Origin: an uncultured Eubacteriales bacterium
GTDB taxonomy: Bacteria; Bacillota; Clostridia; Christensenellales; CAG-917
Reading direction: 5' to 3'
Assembly (NCBI GenBank): GCA_900549225.1
Contig: URNP01000021.1
Span: 1 to 22,668 of the forward strand
DNA length: 22,668 nucleotides
This document shows, one piece after another, positions 7,281 through 14,919 of the stretch. Within the stretch, counting starts at the first letter, position 1; every line of letters starts with the position of its first letter. The position numbers were made by a program, and so were the translations under genes. Below the pieces are notes generated by a model. That model had not been told where the DNA came from, ran no database searches, and saw only the letters and a program-made list of their open reading frames with translations.

Positions 7281-8516
7281 TCAGGTCGTTTTGCTTTGAT
7301 GGAAAGGTCTGAAATCATCCTCTTCGTGCAAATTGCCCGTAAGGTCGTTGTCAAGCAAAATACCGCGTTGCACGGAACGGTAGCCGTACTTTGCTCTTAT
7401 ATCGTCAATCGTCTTTTCGAGTTTGTCCGCTTTGTCGTTTTGCTCGTCGAAAAGACTCAATTGAACCCCGTCCTTGTTTTCAAGCCTGATTGCCGCAACG
7501 GTTATCGCTCGAAGCGGTTCGCCGAAATTGTGCATCTTTTTGAGCAACTCGATTGCCTCTTTTGCAATCGCACCCGAATTTTGGGTTGCGGGGGAAATCG
7601 GAATTTGTTTGGAGTTCCATTGAAGCGCAGGATTTTTGATTGAAAGACTTATGCCGTTTGCCGCGAGGTTGTAACTTCTCAGCCTCAACGCAACCATATC
7701 CGCAAGCGCGTAAATCACGATTTTCGCTTCGTCGAGGTTTTTTATATCTCTCGGTGTCGTCGTGCCGTTGGATACGCTCTTGGGGATGCGCACGTCGTAG
7801 TAATGTTTGACCTCGTCCGTTTCAACGCCTTGAGCGGCGTTTATCATACTGTCGGCGATTATCCCGAAAACGTGACGTAAAGCGTCACGGTCGGCATTTG
7901 CGAGTTGCCTTATGGTGCGGATATTGAGTTTGGTGAGTTTTTCGGAAGTCTGACGACCTATCATAATCATCTCGGATGGCGACATATTACCGATGACGTC
8001 CATATAATGCTCCTTGTCGAGCACGGTGGTTGCGTCGGGCTTTTTGAGGTCGCTCCCGAGTTTTGCGAGTGTTTTTGTGAACGATACTCCCACGGATATT
8101 GTCAATCCAGTCTCTTTTTTGACGAGTTCGCGAAGGGTGTTTGCAATCGTTGCGCCGTCGCCGAAAAGTTTTTCCGAACCCGTCACGTCAAGCCAACATT
8201 CGTCTATGCCGAAACTTTCGACTCTGTCGGTAAAGCGCGTGTAGATTTGAAAAACTTGTTTCGAGTATTTGACGTATTCGTCAAAATGAGGGGAAACGAA
8301 CACGATATCGGGGCATTTTTGCTTTGCCGACCACAAAGTTTCGCCCGTTTGAACGCCTGCTTTTTTGGCAAGTTGGTTTTTTGCGAGCACGATTCCGTGT
8401 CTTGCTTCGGGATTTCCGCATACGGCAAGAGGCATCCCGTCGTATTCGGGATGCAGTTTCTGTTCCACCGATGCGTAGAAGTTGTTTAGGTCGCAATGCA
8501 AAATTGTTTTTCCCAC
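7281..8516 (-). CDS. dinB: DNA polymerase IV (Y-family, DinB)
   Basis: A translesion polymerase that extends past damaged bases without proofreading. The palm motif ILHCDLNNFYASVE supplies the first catalytic Asp and the Tyr steric gate. SFGIDECWLDVT supplies the catalytic Asp-Glu pair, followed by the SVGVSFTKTLAKLGSDLKKP segment and a helix-hairpin-helix thumb. The little-finger domain follows, and a canonical sliding-clamp peptide QLSLF is encoded at 7449-7463. I start it at GTG 8516 (411 residues), because family members begin 3-6 residues before the HxD motif and because a -10 TATAAT at 8523-8528 places transcription start at 8516. An ATG at 8576 would add 20 residues, but lies upstream of that promoter. 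Two terminator hairpins follow the gene. Confidence 0.93.
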   Translation of the reverse strand: MGKTILHCDLNNFYASVEQKLHPEYDGMPLAVCGNPEARHGIVLAKNQLAKKAGVQTGETLWSAKQKCPDIVFVSPHFDEYVKYSKQVFQIYTRFTDRVESFGIDECWLDVTGSEKLFGDGATIANTLRELVKKETGLTISVGVSFTKTLAKLGSDLKKPDATTVLDKEHYMDVIGNMSPSEMIMIGRQTSEKLTKLNIRTIRQLANADRDALRHVFGIIADSMINAAQGVETDEVKHYYDVRIPKSVSNGTTTPRDIKNLDEAKIVIYALADMVALRLRSYNLAANGISLSIKNPALQWNSKQIPISPATQNSGAIAKEAIELLKKMHNFGEPLRAITVAAIRLENKDGVQLSLFDEQNDKADKLEKTIDDIRAKYGYRSVQRGILLDNDLTGNLHEEDDFRPFHQSKTT

Positions 8517-8522
8517 GATTTG

Positions 8523-8551
8523 ATTATACACAATTTTGCCTTGCAAAACAA
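8523..8551 (-). promoter_or_regulatory. Sigma-A promoter of dinB
   Basis: On the minus strand the -35 TTGTTT (8546-8551), a 17-bp spacer and -10 TATAAT (8523-8528) predict +1 at 8516. That is exactly the G of the GTG start codon, implying a leaderless mRNA. Its -35 overlaps the -35 of the divergent galE promoter by one base. Confidence 0.65.
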
Positions 8552-8569
8552 GTGGTTCTAGTTTATAAT
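8541..8569 (+). promoter_or_regulatory. Sigma-A promoter of galE
   Basis: The -35 TTGCAA (8541-8546), a 17-bp spacer and consensus -10 TATAAT (8564-8569) predict a start near 8576 and a 53-base leader. A perfect inverted repeat TTTTGC-CTT-GCAAAA (8534-8548) overlies the -35 boxes of both this and the dinB promoter and could be an operator. Confidence 0.75.
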
Positions 8570-8592
8570 ATTTCATAGATAAATATTTTGAG

Positions 8593-8617
8593 GCGCGCTC
8601 GGGCGCATCGAGCGTGC
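8593..8617 (+). promoter_or_regulatory. Hairpin abutting the galE ribosome site
   Basis: GCGCGCTCG (8593-8601) pairs with CGAGCGTGC (8609-8617), one pair being G-U, over a 7-base loop. The stem ends directly at the ribosome-binding sequence GAGGAG (8618-8623), so it could influence galE translation. Confidence 0.45.
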
Positions 8618-8628
8618 GAGGAGTTTAT

Positions 8629-9615
8629 ATGATTTTGGTTACGGGCGGAGCAGGCTATATCGGCTCACATTGCGTAAGAGAACTCAAAGAAAGAAATATG
8701 GACGTCGTCGTTTACGACAATCTCGTCACGGGACACATAGAATCCGTGCCTTCGGACGTTCCTTTCGTGAAGGGCGATATCTTTGACGTGGAGTTGTTGC
8801 GCTCAACGTTCAGAAAGTATAACGTCGACTCGGTCATTCACTTTGCGGCGTATTCGCTGGTCGGTGAAAGTATGGTCAATCCTGCAAAGTATTATCACAA
8901 CAACGTTGCAGGCACGCTCGCACTTCTCGACGCTATGATTGCAGAGAACGTCAAATATCTCGTGTTCTCATCGTCTGCGGCGACCTACGGAGATTGCGGC
9001 GACGGACTCATCACGGAAGACAGTCCGCAACGTCCAACGAGCGTTTACGGTCAGACCAAACTTATGATGGAGCAGTTTATGCAGGACTACGATAAGGCGT
9101 ACGGGCTCAAATACGTAGCGTTGCGTTATTTCAACGCCGCCGGCGCTCACAAGAGCGGTGAAATCGGCGAGGCGCACAATCCCGAATCCCACCTTATCCC
9201 CATCATTTTGCAAGTGGCAAACGGCACGAGAGATCATATAGGCATTTTCGGCGACGATTATCCCACTCCCGACGGCACTTGCGTGAGAGATTATATCCAT
9301 ATCACCGATCTTGCGGACGCTCATATTCGCGCTTTGGATTATCTCAAACACGGCGGAAAATCCACGCATTACAACCTCGGCAACGGCAACGGATTCAGCG
9401 TCAAAGAGGTCATCGACGTCACCGAAAAAGTGACGGGACTTCCCATAAAGAGAACTGTCGAAGGACGCAGACCCGGCGATCCTGCAACCCTCGTCGCTTC
9501 GAGCGAGAAGATAAAGAGAGAACTCGGATGGAAGCCTCAATACGATAGCCTCGAGAGCATCGTATCGTCGGCTTGGAAGTGGCATTCCACTCATCCGCAC
9601 GGCTACGAGAAGTAA
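8629..9615 (+). CDS. galE: UDP-glucose 4-epimerase
   Basis: This 329-residue enzyme interconverts UDP-glucose and UDP-galactose with tightly bound NAD in the cytoplasm (Leloir pathway and galactosyl donor supply). It is an extended short-chain dehydrogenase fold. The NAD-binding GGAGYIGSH lies at residues 6-14, DNLVTG near 32, the catalytic Ser region FSSSAATYG at about 113-121 and the catalytic YGQTK at 140-144. The sugar-binding RYFNAAGAH and the C-terminal RRPGDPATLVAS segment are typical of GalE. I start at ATG 8629, which has GAGGAG five bases upstream; a GTG at 8614 lies within the leader hairpin. The gene is followed by a terminator and then galU, which makes its substrate UDP-glucose. 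Confidence 0.96.
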   Translation: MILVTGGAGYIGSHCVRELKERNMDVVVYDNLVTGHIESVPSDVPFVKGDIFDVELLRSTFRKYNVDSVIHFAAYSLVGESMVNPAKYYHNNVAGTLALLDAMIAENVKYLVFSSSAATYGDCGDGLITEDSPQRPTSVYGQTKLMMEQFMQDYDKAYGLKYVALRYFNAAGAHKSGEIGEAHNPESHLIPIILQVANGTRDHIGIFGDDYPTPDGTCVRDYIHITDLADAHIRALDYLKHGGKSTHYNLGNGNGFSVKEVIDVTEKVTGLPIKRTVEGRRPGDPATLVASSEKIKRELGWKPQYDSLESIVSSAWKWHSTHPHGYEK

Positions 9616-9618
9616 GAT

Positions 9619-9641
9619 ATACTTTCTTTGAAAGTATTTTT
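9619..9641 (+). terminator. Intrinsic terminator of galE
   Basis: ATACTTTC (9619-9626) pairs with GAAAGTAT (9630-9637) over TTT, and TTTT follows directly. It lies 3 bp past the galE stop. The stem is AT-rich, so it is probably leaky. Confidence 0.65.
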
Positions 9642-9821
9642 GACGTATTCGACGAAAAAAGTCATATTTCGGCATTGCCGTCGAATATAGTGTAAAGCAA
9701 ACGATGCGACGTTTTCGTCGCATAGAAATATTTTTTCGAGCGTTCGGAAAAGCGTTTTTTTCGGACGCCACGCAACCGAAATCGTCTTGAAAAAGGCGGT
9801 TTTCAAACGTAGGGGGTGCGT
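9642..9821. other. Hairpin-rich spacer between galE and galU
   Basis: The spacer carries three inverted repeats: TATTCGACG (9646-9654) with CGTCGAATA (9679-9687); ATGCGACG-TTTT-CGTCGCAT (9704-9723), a perfect 8-bp stem; and GCGTTCG with CGGACGC around 9740-9769, one G-U pair, with a run of seven T's in its loop. I see no gene and no convincing promoter for galU, so galU is either read from galE or uses a weak promoter here. Confidence 0.5.
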
Positions 9822-10688
9822 ATGCAAGTCAGAAAAGCAATCATACCTTGCGCCGGGTTCGGCACGAGATTTTTGCCCGTTACGAAGGTGCTTCCCAAGG
9901 AACTCTTGCCTATCGTGGATACGCCTGCGCTTTGCTATATCGTAGACGAGGCGGTCAAGAGCGGAATCGAAGAGATTATGATTGTGATTTCTCCGCAAAA
10001 AGAGAGCATAAAACGTCTTTTCGAGCCAAACGCCGCACTCAACGAGCATCTGCTTTCGCAAAGCGAAAAGGAAGCGTACGCACTTGCAAACGAAAAAGTC
10101 GGCGCGAAGATTTCATTCTGCGTGCAAAAGACTATGAATGGCAATGCAAACGCAATCAAACTGTGCAAGGATTTCGTTGACGGAGAGCCGTTTGCGGTGC
10201 TGTTCGGCGACGACGTTATGTACGTGGAAGACGACAAACGTCCCGTCACGAAACAACTCATCGACGCGTATTACGCAACGGGCGGAGCGTCGATAGTTGG
10301 GTGTCAGCGCACGAGCGAAGAAGTCGCAAGGCGTTGCGGAGTTATGATTGCAAAAGACGCAATCGATTCAAAAACCACGGTGATTGACGGCATAATCGAA
10401 AAGCCGCAAGGCGAGTTGCCAAGCGCGCTCGTATCTCTCGGAAGATTCGTGCTTGCGCCGTCGATATTCGAGGCAATCGACCTCACTCCGTACACGAGCG
10501 GAGAGGCGTATCTGACGGACTCGATAAGCATTCTTGCAAAACAAAAAACGGTGTGCGCATACGAGTTCGAGGCGCGCCGATACGATATCGGCAACAAGGA
10601 AGGCTATCTCGAAGCCACCGTCGAATATGCGCTCCGAGACGAAAATCTCAAAGGCGAATTTTTGGAGTATATCAAAAGAAATCTGTAA
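9822..10688 (+). CDS. galU: UTP-glucose-1-phosphate uridylyltransferase
   Basis: This 288-residue enzyme makes UDP-glucose from UTP and glucose 1-phosphate, for cell-envelope glycans and as the substrate of the neighbouring GalE. The nucleotidyltransferase motif GFGTRFLPVTKVLPKELLPI is at about residues 12-31. FAVLFGDDVMY (metal-binding Asp), IVGCQRTSEEVARRCGVM, IIEKP and the C-terminal RRYDIGNKEGYLEA are all characteristic of GalU. I use ATG 9822, five bases after AGGGGG; the GTG at 9816 overlaps that ribosome site. Length agrees with bacterial GalU (about 290). It precedes mcsAB by 64 bp. Confidence 0.96.
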   Translation: MQVRKAIIPCAGFGTRFLPVTKVLPKELLPIVDTPALCYIVDEAVKSGIEEIMIVISPQKESIKRLFEPNAALNEHLLSQSEKEAYALANEKVGAKISFCVQKTMNGNANAIKLCKDFVDGEPFAVLFGDDVMYVEDDKRPVTKQLIDAYYATGGASIVGCQRTSEEVARRCGVMIAKDAIDSKTTVIDGIIEKPQGELPSALVSLGRFVLAPSIFEAIDLTPYTSGEAYLTDSISILAKQKTVCAYEFEARRYDIGNKEGYLEATVEYALRDENLKGEFLEYIKRNL

Positions 10689-10752
10689 AACAAGCGATTA
10701 GAACGCCTGTTTTGCGATATTTAGTGGCAAAACGCGCAAGGAGCGAAGCGTA

Positions 10753-12228
10753 ATGCGCGGCGCAAAAGACGAGGAAGAACCAAAGTTTATGCAAAGGACT
10801 TGCGATATATGCGGCGACAGAGTGGCGACTCTTTTTGAAAGCGTGGTTATCGACAACAACCCCGTTGAGTACGGCTATTGTCAAGAGTGCTACGAAAACG
10901 CTTTGAAATGCGGAAAAAGTCCGCACGAAGAGGCAGATTATCGGCTTTCTCGTCGCACGAAAGAGTGCAAGCGTTGCGGATATACCGTCGAAGATTTTGA
11001 AAAACACTTTCTTTTCGGTTGTGCGGATTGCTATTCTCAAATGCGAAAAATCGCCCTTGACGCCGCAAGCAAGGCTCAGGGGATAAGCGCGGAATTATTG
11101 CACGCTCACGCTCCACAAAACACCGTTCGCAGTATACTCGAACTCAAAAGCAAAGACGGTGAGAGAACACAGAGTGTTTCGCAAGGCATTTTGAAGTCCG
11201 CAAAGGATTGCACTATAAAAGAACTCGTCAAAAACAACGTCGTATCTTCGAGGATTCGTCTTGCGAGAAATATCACGGGGCTTGAATTCCCGAGAAATAT
11301 AAAAATTACGGACGAGAGGGTTGTGAACCTCATAAACGGAGCGTACGCCGCCGCAAACGGAGTGTTCGAGGCAAGGCTTTTGCCTATGAACAGCCTCGCA
11401 AAAGAGCAGAAAAAAGCGCTTATAGAAAGGCATTTGATATCCCTTGCGCTTGCAAACAACACCCAAAACGGCGCGGCAATCGTCGAGGGCGACAAAAAGT
11501 TCGGAATATCCGTGATGCTCAACGAAGAGGATCATATCCGCGAGCAATGCGTAGAAGAGGGCTTCAACCTCAAAGGCGCGTACGAAAGGCTCAGAACGTA
11601 CGACGAAAGACTGCTCCACGCATTGCCGATCGCATACGACCCGACGCTCGGATTTCTGACTGCGTGTCCCACCAATCTCGGCACGGGAATGAGAGCGTCT
11701 TGTATGCTGTTTTTGCCCGCGTTGAAGCGAGCGGGGGCAATCGAGGACGCACTCAAAACTTTCAAGAGCGAATTCGGCTTGACTGTCAGGGGCGTGTACG
11801 GAGAGGGAAGCGAAGCGGCATACGATATGTATCAGATTTCAAACTCACGAACGCTCGGAGTGAGCGAGGGTGAGATTATATCTCACGTCGAGCAAGCGGT
11901 TGCGAGAGTGTGCTATTGCGAAAGAGTCGCGCTCGAAAAACTCGTCAAGGAAAGACAAACCGAACTTCTGGACGGAATATCGAGGAGTTACGCCGTATTA
12001 AAAGGCGCGTATACGCTTACGGCGCAAGAACTTATGAAACTGCTCGTCGACGTGAAAATCGGCGTGATACTGGGCGTTTTGCCCATAAAATCTACTGCTG
12101 TGACGGACGAAATGATATGGGCGTGTTCCGCCTCGTCCTTGCAGATTATTACAAACGGAAGTTCGCAGGAAGAGCGTGACAAAACCCGCGCTCGAATCGT
12201 GCGAAAACTTCTTTCGGAGGAAGAATGA
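10753..12228 (+). CDS. McsA-McsB fusion: zinc-finger activator joined to protein-arginine kinase
   Basis: A single 491-residue protein combining two proteins normally made from separate genes. Residues about 13-110 are McsA-like: CDIC...CQEC forms the first zinc-binding set, and CKRC plus the family-typical FEKHFLFGCADCY forms the second. The UVR motif that usually ends McsA is not visible; a polar linker (about 111-150) takes its place. Residues about 151-491 are McsB: SSRIRLARN near 165, LNEEDHIREQC, the active-site loop CPTNLGTGMRAS, RGVYGEGSEA and ISNSRTLG. Near the C-terminus RDKTRA matches the RDxxRA phospho-arginine receptor motif of McsB. The expected role is phosphorylating arginines on damaged proteins to mark them for ClpC-ClpP. 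The start has AAGGAG nine bases upstream. The stop overlaps clpC in ATGA. Confidence 0.93.
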   Translation: MRGAKDEEEPKFMQRTCDICGDRVATLFESVVIDNNPVEYGYCQECYENALKCGKSPHEEADYRLSRRTKECKRCGYTVEDFEKHFLFGCADCYSQMRKIALDAASKAQGISAELLHAHAPQNTVRSILELKSKDGERTQSVSQGILKSAKDCTIKELVKNNVVSSRIRLARNITGLEFPRNIKITDERVVNLINGAYAAANGVFEARLLPMNSLAKEQKKALIERHLISLALANNTQNGAAIVEGDKKFGISVMLNEEDHIREQCVEEGFNLKGAYERLRTYDERLLHALPIAYDPTLGFLTACPTNLGTGMRASCMLFLPALKRAGAIEDALKTFKSEFGLTVRGVYGEGSEAAYDMYQISNSRTLGVSEGEIISHVEQAVARVCYCERVALEKLVKERQTELLDGISRSYAVLKGAYTLTAQELMKLLVDVKIGVILGVLPIKSTAVTDEMIWACSASSLQIITNGSSQEERDKTRARIVRKLLSEEE

Positions 12229-14846
12229 TAACCTACTCTGACAACGCAAGGCTCGTGCTTCAAAGAGCGAGCGAACTTGCCGTTCGTACGGGCGGTCTCG
12301 TGTGCACCGAGCATATTTTGTTCGGTCTTTTGGACGTCGACGGCTCGGCGGCGCAACGGATTTTGAACGGCTGCGGAGTGTACGAAGACGACGTAATCCG
12401 CGTCTTTTCGCCTATGCCAACTCGCCCCAACGTCGAGATGTCGGCAAGAGCGTCGAGGACGGTGCAAAACGCCAAGGACGTGGCGGCGCGGCTCGGCTCG
12501 CAAGTTGTGGGAACGGAACATATTTTGTACACGATTCTTGACGAAACGTCGTCGGTGGCGAGCGATATTTTGAGGTCGAAAGGAATAGATCCCGAGTATT
12601 TGCAACGCATAACTTACAGCGCAATCGTGTCGGCCGGCGGAAGACCGCAAATGTGCCTTACAAACGGTGCAAACGAGAGCGTAAACGATATTCTAAACGG
12701 ATATGTTTCTGATTTCTTTGGGGAAAACGAACAAAATGGAATCGTCAAAAACGGACAAAACAGCGACAAAAAAGGGTTTATCAACGATGTGAACGGGTTT
12801 ATGAATGGTGGAATTGCACCTGAAATAAACGACGATTTGTATGATAAAAATGAAAATTTATATCAAAAATCCGAACAAAATATCAAAAATCCGAACTTCG
12901 ATTTATCAAAATTCGGCACGGATTTGACCAAAAAAGCGCGTGAAGGACGCCTCGATCCCGTCATCGGAAGAGGAAAGGAAACAGAGCGAGTGATTCAGGT
13001 GCTTTGCCGTCGCACCAAAAACAATCCCGTGCTTATCGGCGAACCCGGCGTGGGCAAGAGCGCGGTTATCGACGGACTTGCACAGCGCATCGTATCGGGC
13101 GACGTCCCCGACGCTTTGAGAGATAAAACGGTGTTCTCTCTCGACTTGACTTCGCTCGTGGCAGGCACGAGATACAGAGGCGACTTCGAGGAAAGACTCA
13201 AAGCAACGCTCAACGGAATTAAGCAAAGAGGAAACGTCCTTTTGTTTATCGACGAAATTCACACGATACTCAAAGCAGGTTCGAGCGAGGGCGGACTCGA
13301 TATTGCAAATATCCTCAAACCTATGCTCGCAAGAGGCGAATTGCAGACGATAGGGGCGACGACGCTTGAAGAATACCGCAAGCAATTTGAACAAGACAGC
13401 GCGTTAGAACGCCGTTTTCAACCCGTTTTGGTTGAAGAACCGAGCGTGAGCGACACGATTGAAATATTGCAGGGATTGAAGTCTAAATACGAGGCGCATC
13501 ACGGCGTGACGATAACCGACGAAGCGATATCTTCGGCGGCGATTTTGTCGGACAGATACGTTGCGGACAGATTCTTGCCCGACAAGGCAATCGACCTTAT
13601 AGACGAGGCGGCTTCGAGAAAGAAGATTTTTTCGTTTACCACTCCGAGCGAAATCAGAGAGTTGGAGAAGAAAATCAAGCAGGCAGACCTCGATTTGAGC
13701 GAGGCAAAGCGCAGAGAGAACTTTGAACTTTGCGGAAAATATAAGGCTCTTCGCGACGATTATATCGAACAAAAGGAAAAAGCCGAAATCGAATGGAAAG
13801 AAAAGTGCGCAAACACGGATCTTTCGATAGGCGAGGACGAAATCGCAGAAGTGGTGGGCAATTGGACGGGAATCCCCGTGAAGAGAATCACAGAAGGCGA
13901 GAGCGAAAAACTCGTCAATCTCGAAAAAGTTTTGCAATCGAGAGTTATCGGACAAGACGAGGCTTGCTCGGCGGTGGCAAAAGCGGTCAAGAGAGCGAGG
14001 GCAGGGCTTAAAGATCCCAAACGCCCGATAGGTTCGTTTATATTCCTCGGCCCGACGGGCGTGGGTAAAACCGAACTTGCAAAGGCGCTTGCGTGCGCGC
14101 TGTTCGGCGACGAGGACTTGCTCATCCGCGTGGATATGAGCGAGTATATGGAAAAAGACAGCGTGTCGCGCCTTATAGGTTCTGCACCCGGTTTGGTGGG
14201 ATTTGAAGAGGGCGGTCAACTCACCGAAAAGGTGAGAAGAAAACCGTATTCGGTGGTGCTTTTCGATGAAATCGAAAAAGGTCATCCCGATATATTCAAC
14301 ATACTTTTGCAAATCCTCGAGGACGGCATACTTACGGACAGCCACGGTCGCACGGTGAGTTTCAAAAACACGGTGATTATTCTCACGTCCAACATAGGCG
14401 CAAAAGAGGCTATGACTCCGCAAAGAACGTTGGGATTCGCAACCGAAAAGACCGTTCAAAACGAGAGCGACAGAGTACGCCAAAGCCACGTGGACGCACT
14501 CAAAGGCGCAATGAAACCCGAGATTATCAACCGTATCGACGAAATCGTAGTGTTCAAAAAACTCGACAAAAAGAGTTTGTTTAAGATTGCCGATATTATG
14601 TTCGCATCGCTCAAAAAGAGATTGGAAGCGCGCGACGTGGAGGTGAGCGTAACTCAAAGCGCAAAGGACTATATCGTGTGCGAGGGTTACGACGCAGAGT
14701 ACGGCGCAAGACCGTTGCGCAGAACGTTGCAAAGACTTGTCGAGGACAAGTTGAGCGAAAAAATCATAAGAGCAGAGATTGCGTCGGGAGATAAGATTGA
14801 GATTGACTACAAAGACGGAGCGCTCGTCTTTGAAAAGGTAAACTAA
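12225..14846 (+). CDS. clpC: ATP-dependent Clp protease ATP-binding subunit ClpC
   Basis: An 873-residue Hsp100 unfoldase that feeds phospho-arginine-tagged and adaptor-bound proteins to ClpP. Layout: two Clp-N repeats (1-143); an unusually long, Asn-rich linker (144-229); AAA1 with Walker A GEPGVGKS at 272, Walker B FIDEIH near 340 and pore loop GTRYRGDF; the ClpC middle domain (about 472-530); and AAA2 with GPTGVGKT at 609 and FDEIEKGHPD near 680. The tripeptide LGF at 736-738 sits where the ClpP-docking loop is expected. In the AAA2 pore loop the usual Tyr of GYVG is Leu657 (GLVGFEEGG). The start overlaps the McsAB stop (ATGA) with GGAGGAAG upstream, so expression is coupled. An inverted repeat follows the stop. 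Confidence 0.95.
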   Translation: MITYSDNARLVLQRASELAVRTGGLVCTEHILFGLLDVDGSAAQRILNGCGVYEDDVIRVFSPMPTRPNVEMSARASRTVQNAKDVAARLGSQVVGTEHILYTILDETSSVASDILRSKGIDPEYLQRITYSAIVSAGGRPQMCLTNGANESVNDILNGYVSDFFGENEQNGIVKNGQNSDKKGFINDVNGFMNGGIAPEINDDLYDKNENLYQKSEQNIKNPNFDLSKFGTDLTKKAREGRLDPVIGRGKETERVIQVLCRRTKNNPVLIGEPGVGKSAVIDGLAQRIVSGDVPDALRDKTVFSLDLTSLVAGTRYRGDFEERLKATLNGIKQRGNVLLFIDEIHTILKAGSSEGGLDIANILKPMLARGELQTIGATTLEEYRKQFEQDSALERRFQPVLVEEPSVSDTIEILQGLKSKYEAHHGVTITDEAISSAAILSDRYVADRFLPDKAIDLIDEAASRKKIFSFTTPSEIRELEKKIKQADLDLSEAKRRENFELCGKYKALRDDYIEQKEKAEIEWKEKCANTDLSIGEDEIAEVVGNWTGIPVKRITEGESEKLVNLEKVLQSRVIGQDEACSAVAKAVKRARAGLKDPKRPIGSFIFLGPTGVGKTELAKALACALFGDEDLLIRVDMSEYMEKDSVSRLIGSAPGLVGFEEGGQLTEKVRRKPYSVVLFDEIEKGHPDIFNILLQILEDGILTDSHGRTVSFKNTVIILTSNIGAKEAMTPQRTLGFATEKTVQNESDRVRQSHVDALKGAMKPEIINRIDEIVVFKKLDKKSLFKIADIMFASLKKRLEARDVEVSVTQSAKDYIVCEGYDAEYGARPLRRTLQRLVEDKLSEKIIRAEIASGDKIEIDYKDGALVFEKVN

Positions 14847-14878
14847 ATATAATTTAACTCTTGAAATCAATTATATTT
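14845..14878. promoter_or_regulatory. AT-rich inverted repeat spanning the hpf -35 box
   Basis: AAATATAATT (14845-14854) and AATTATATTT (14869-14878) are perfect inverted repeats separated by 14 bp that contain the hpf -35 TTGAAA. The arrangement suits an operator. It begins in the clpC stop codon, and as RNA it could form a weak 3' hairpin for clpC, though no strong T run follows. Confidence 0.45.
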
Positions 14879-14889
14879 CTTGCTATAAT
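14861..14889 (+). promoter_or_regulatory. Sigma-A promoter of the hpf-pgi-ruvC operon
   Basis: The -35 TTGAAA (14861-14866), a 17-bp spacer and consensus -10 TATAAT (14884-14889) predict +1 near 14896. AGGAGG (14907-14912) then precedes the hpf ATG at 14920. Confidence 0.82.
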
Positions 14890-14919
14890 GCAAGTATAAA
14901 GAACTTAGGAGGTTACTTT

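Noticed and set aside
8546..8565. LexA (SOS) box at the dinB promoter
   Set aside because: The minus strand has GAAC followed by GTTT, but with five bases between and a mismatch; the Gram-positive LexA site needs GAAC-N4-GTTC.
9620..9650. CtsR heptad repeat upstream of the stress operon
   Set aside because: TTTGAAA and TTTTTGAC occur near the galE end, but the spacing and sequence do not fit the tandem heptads, and the stretch is the galE terminator.
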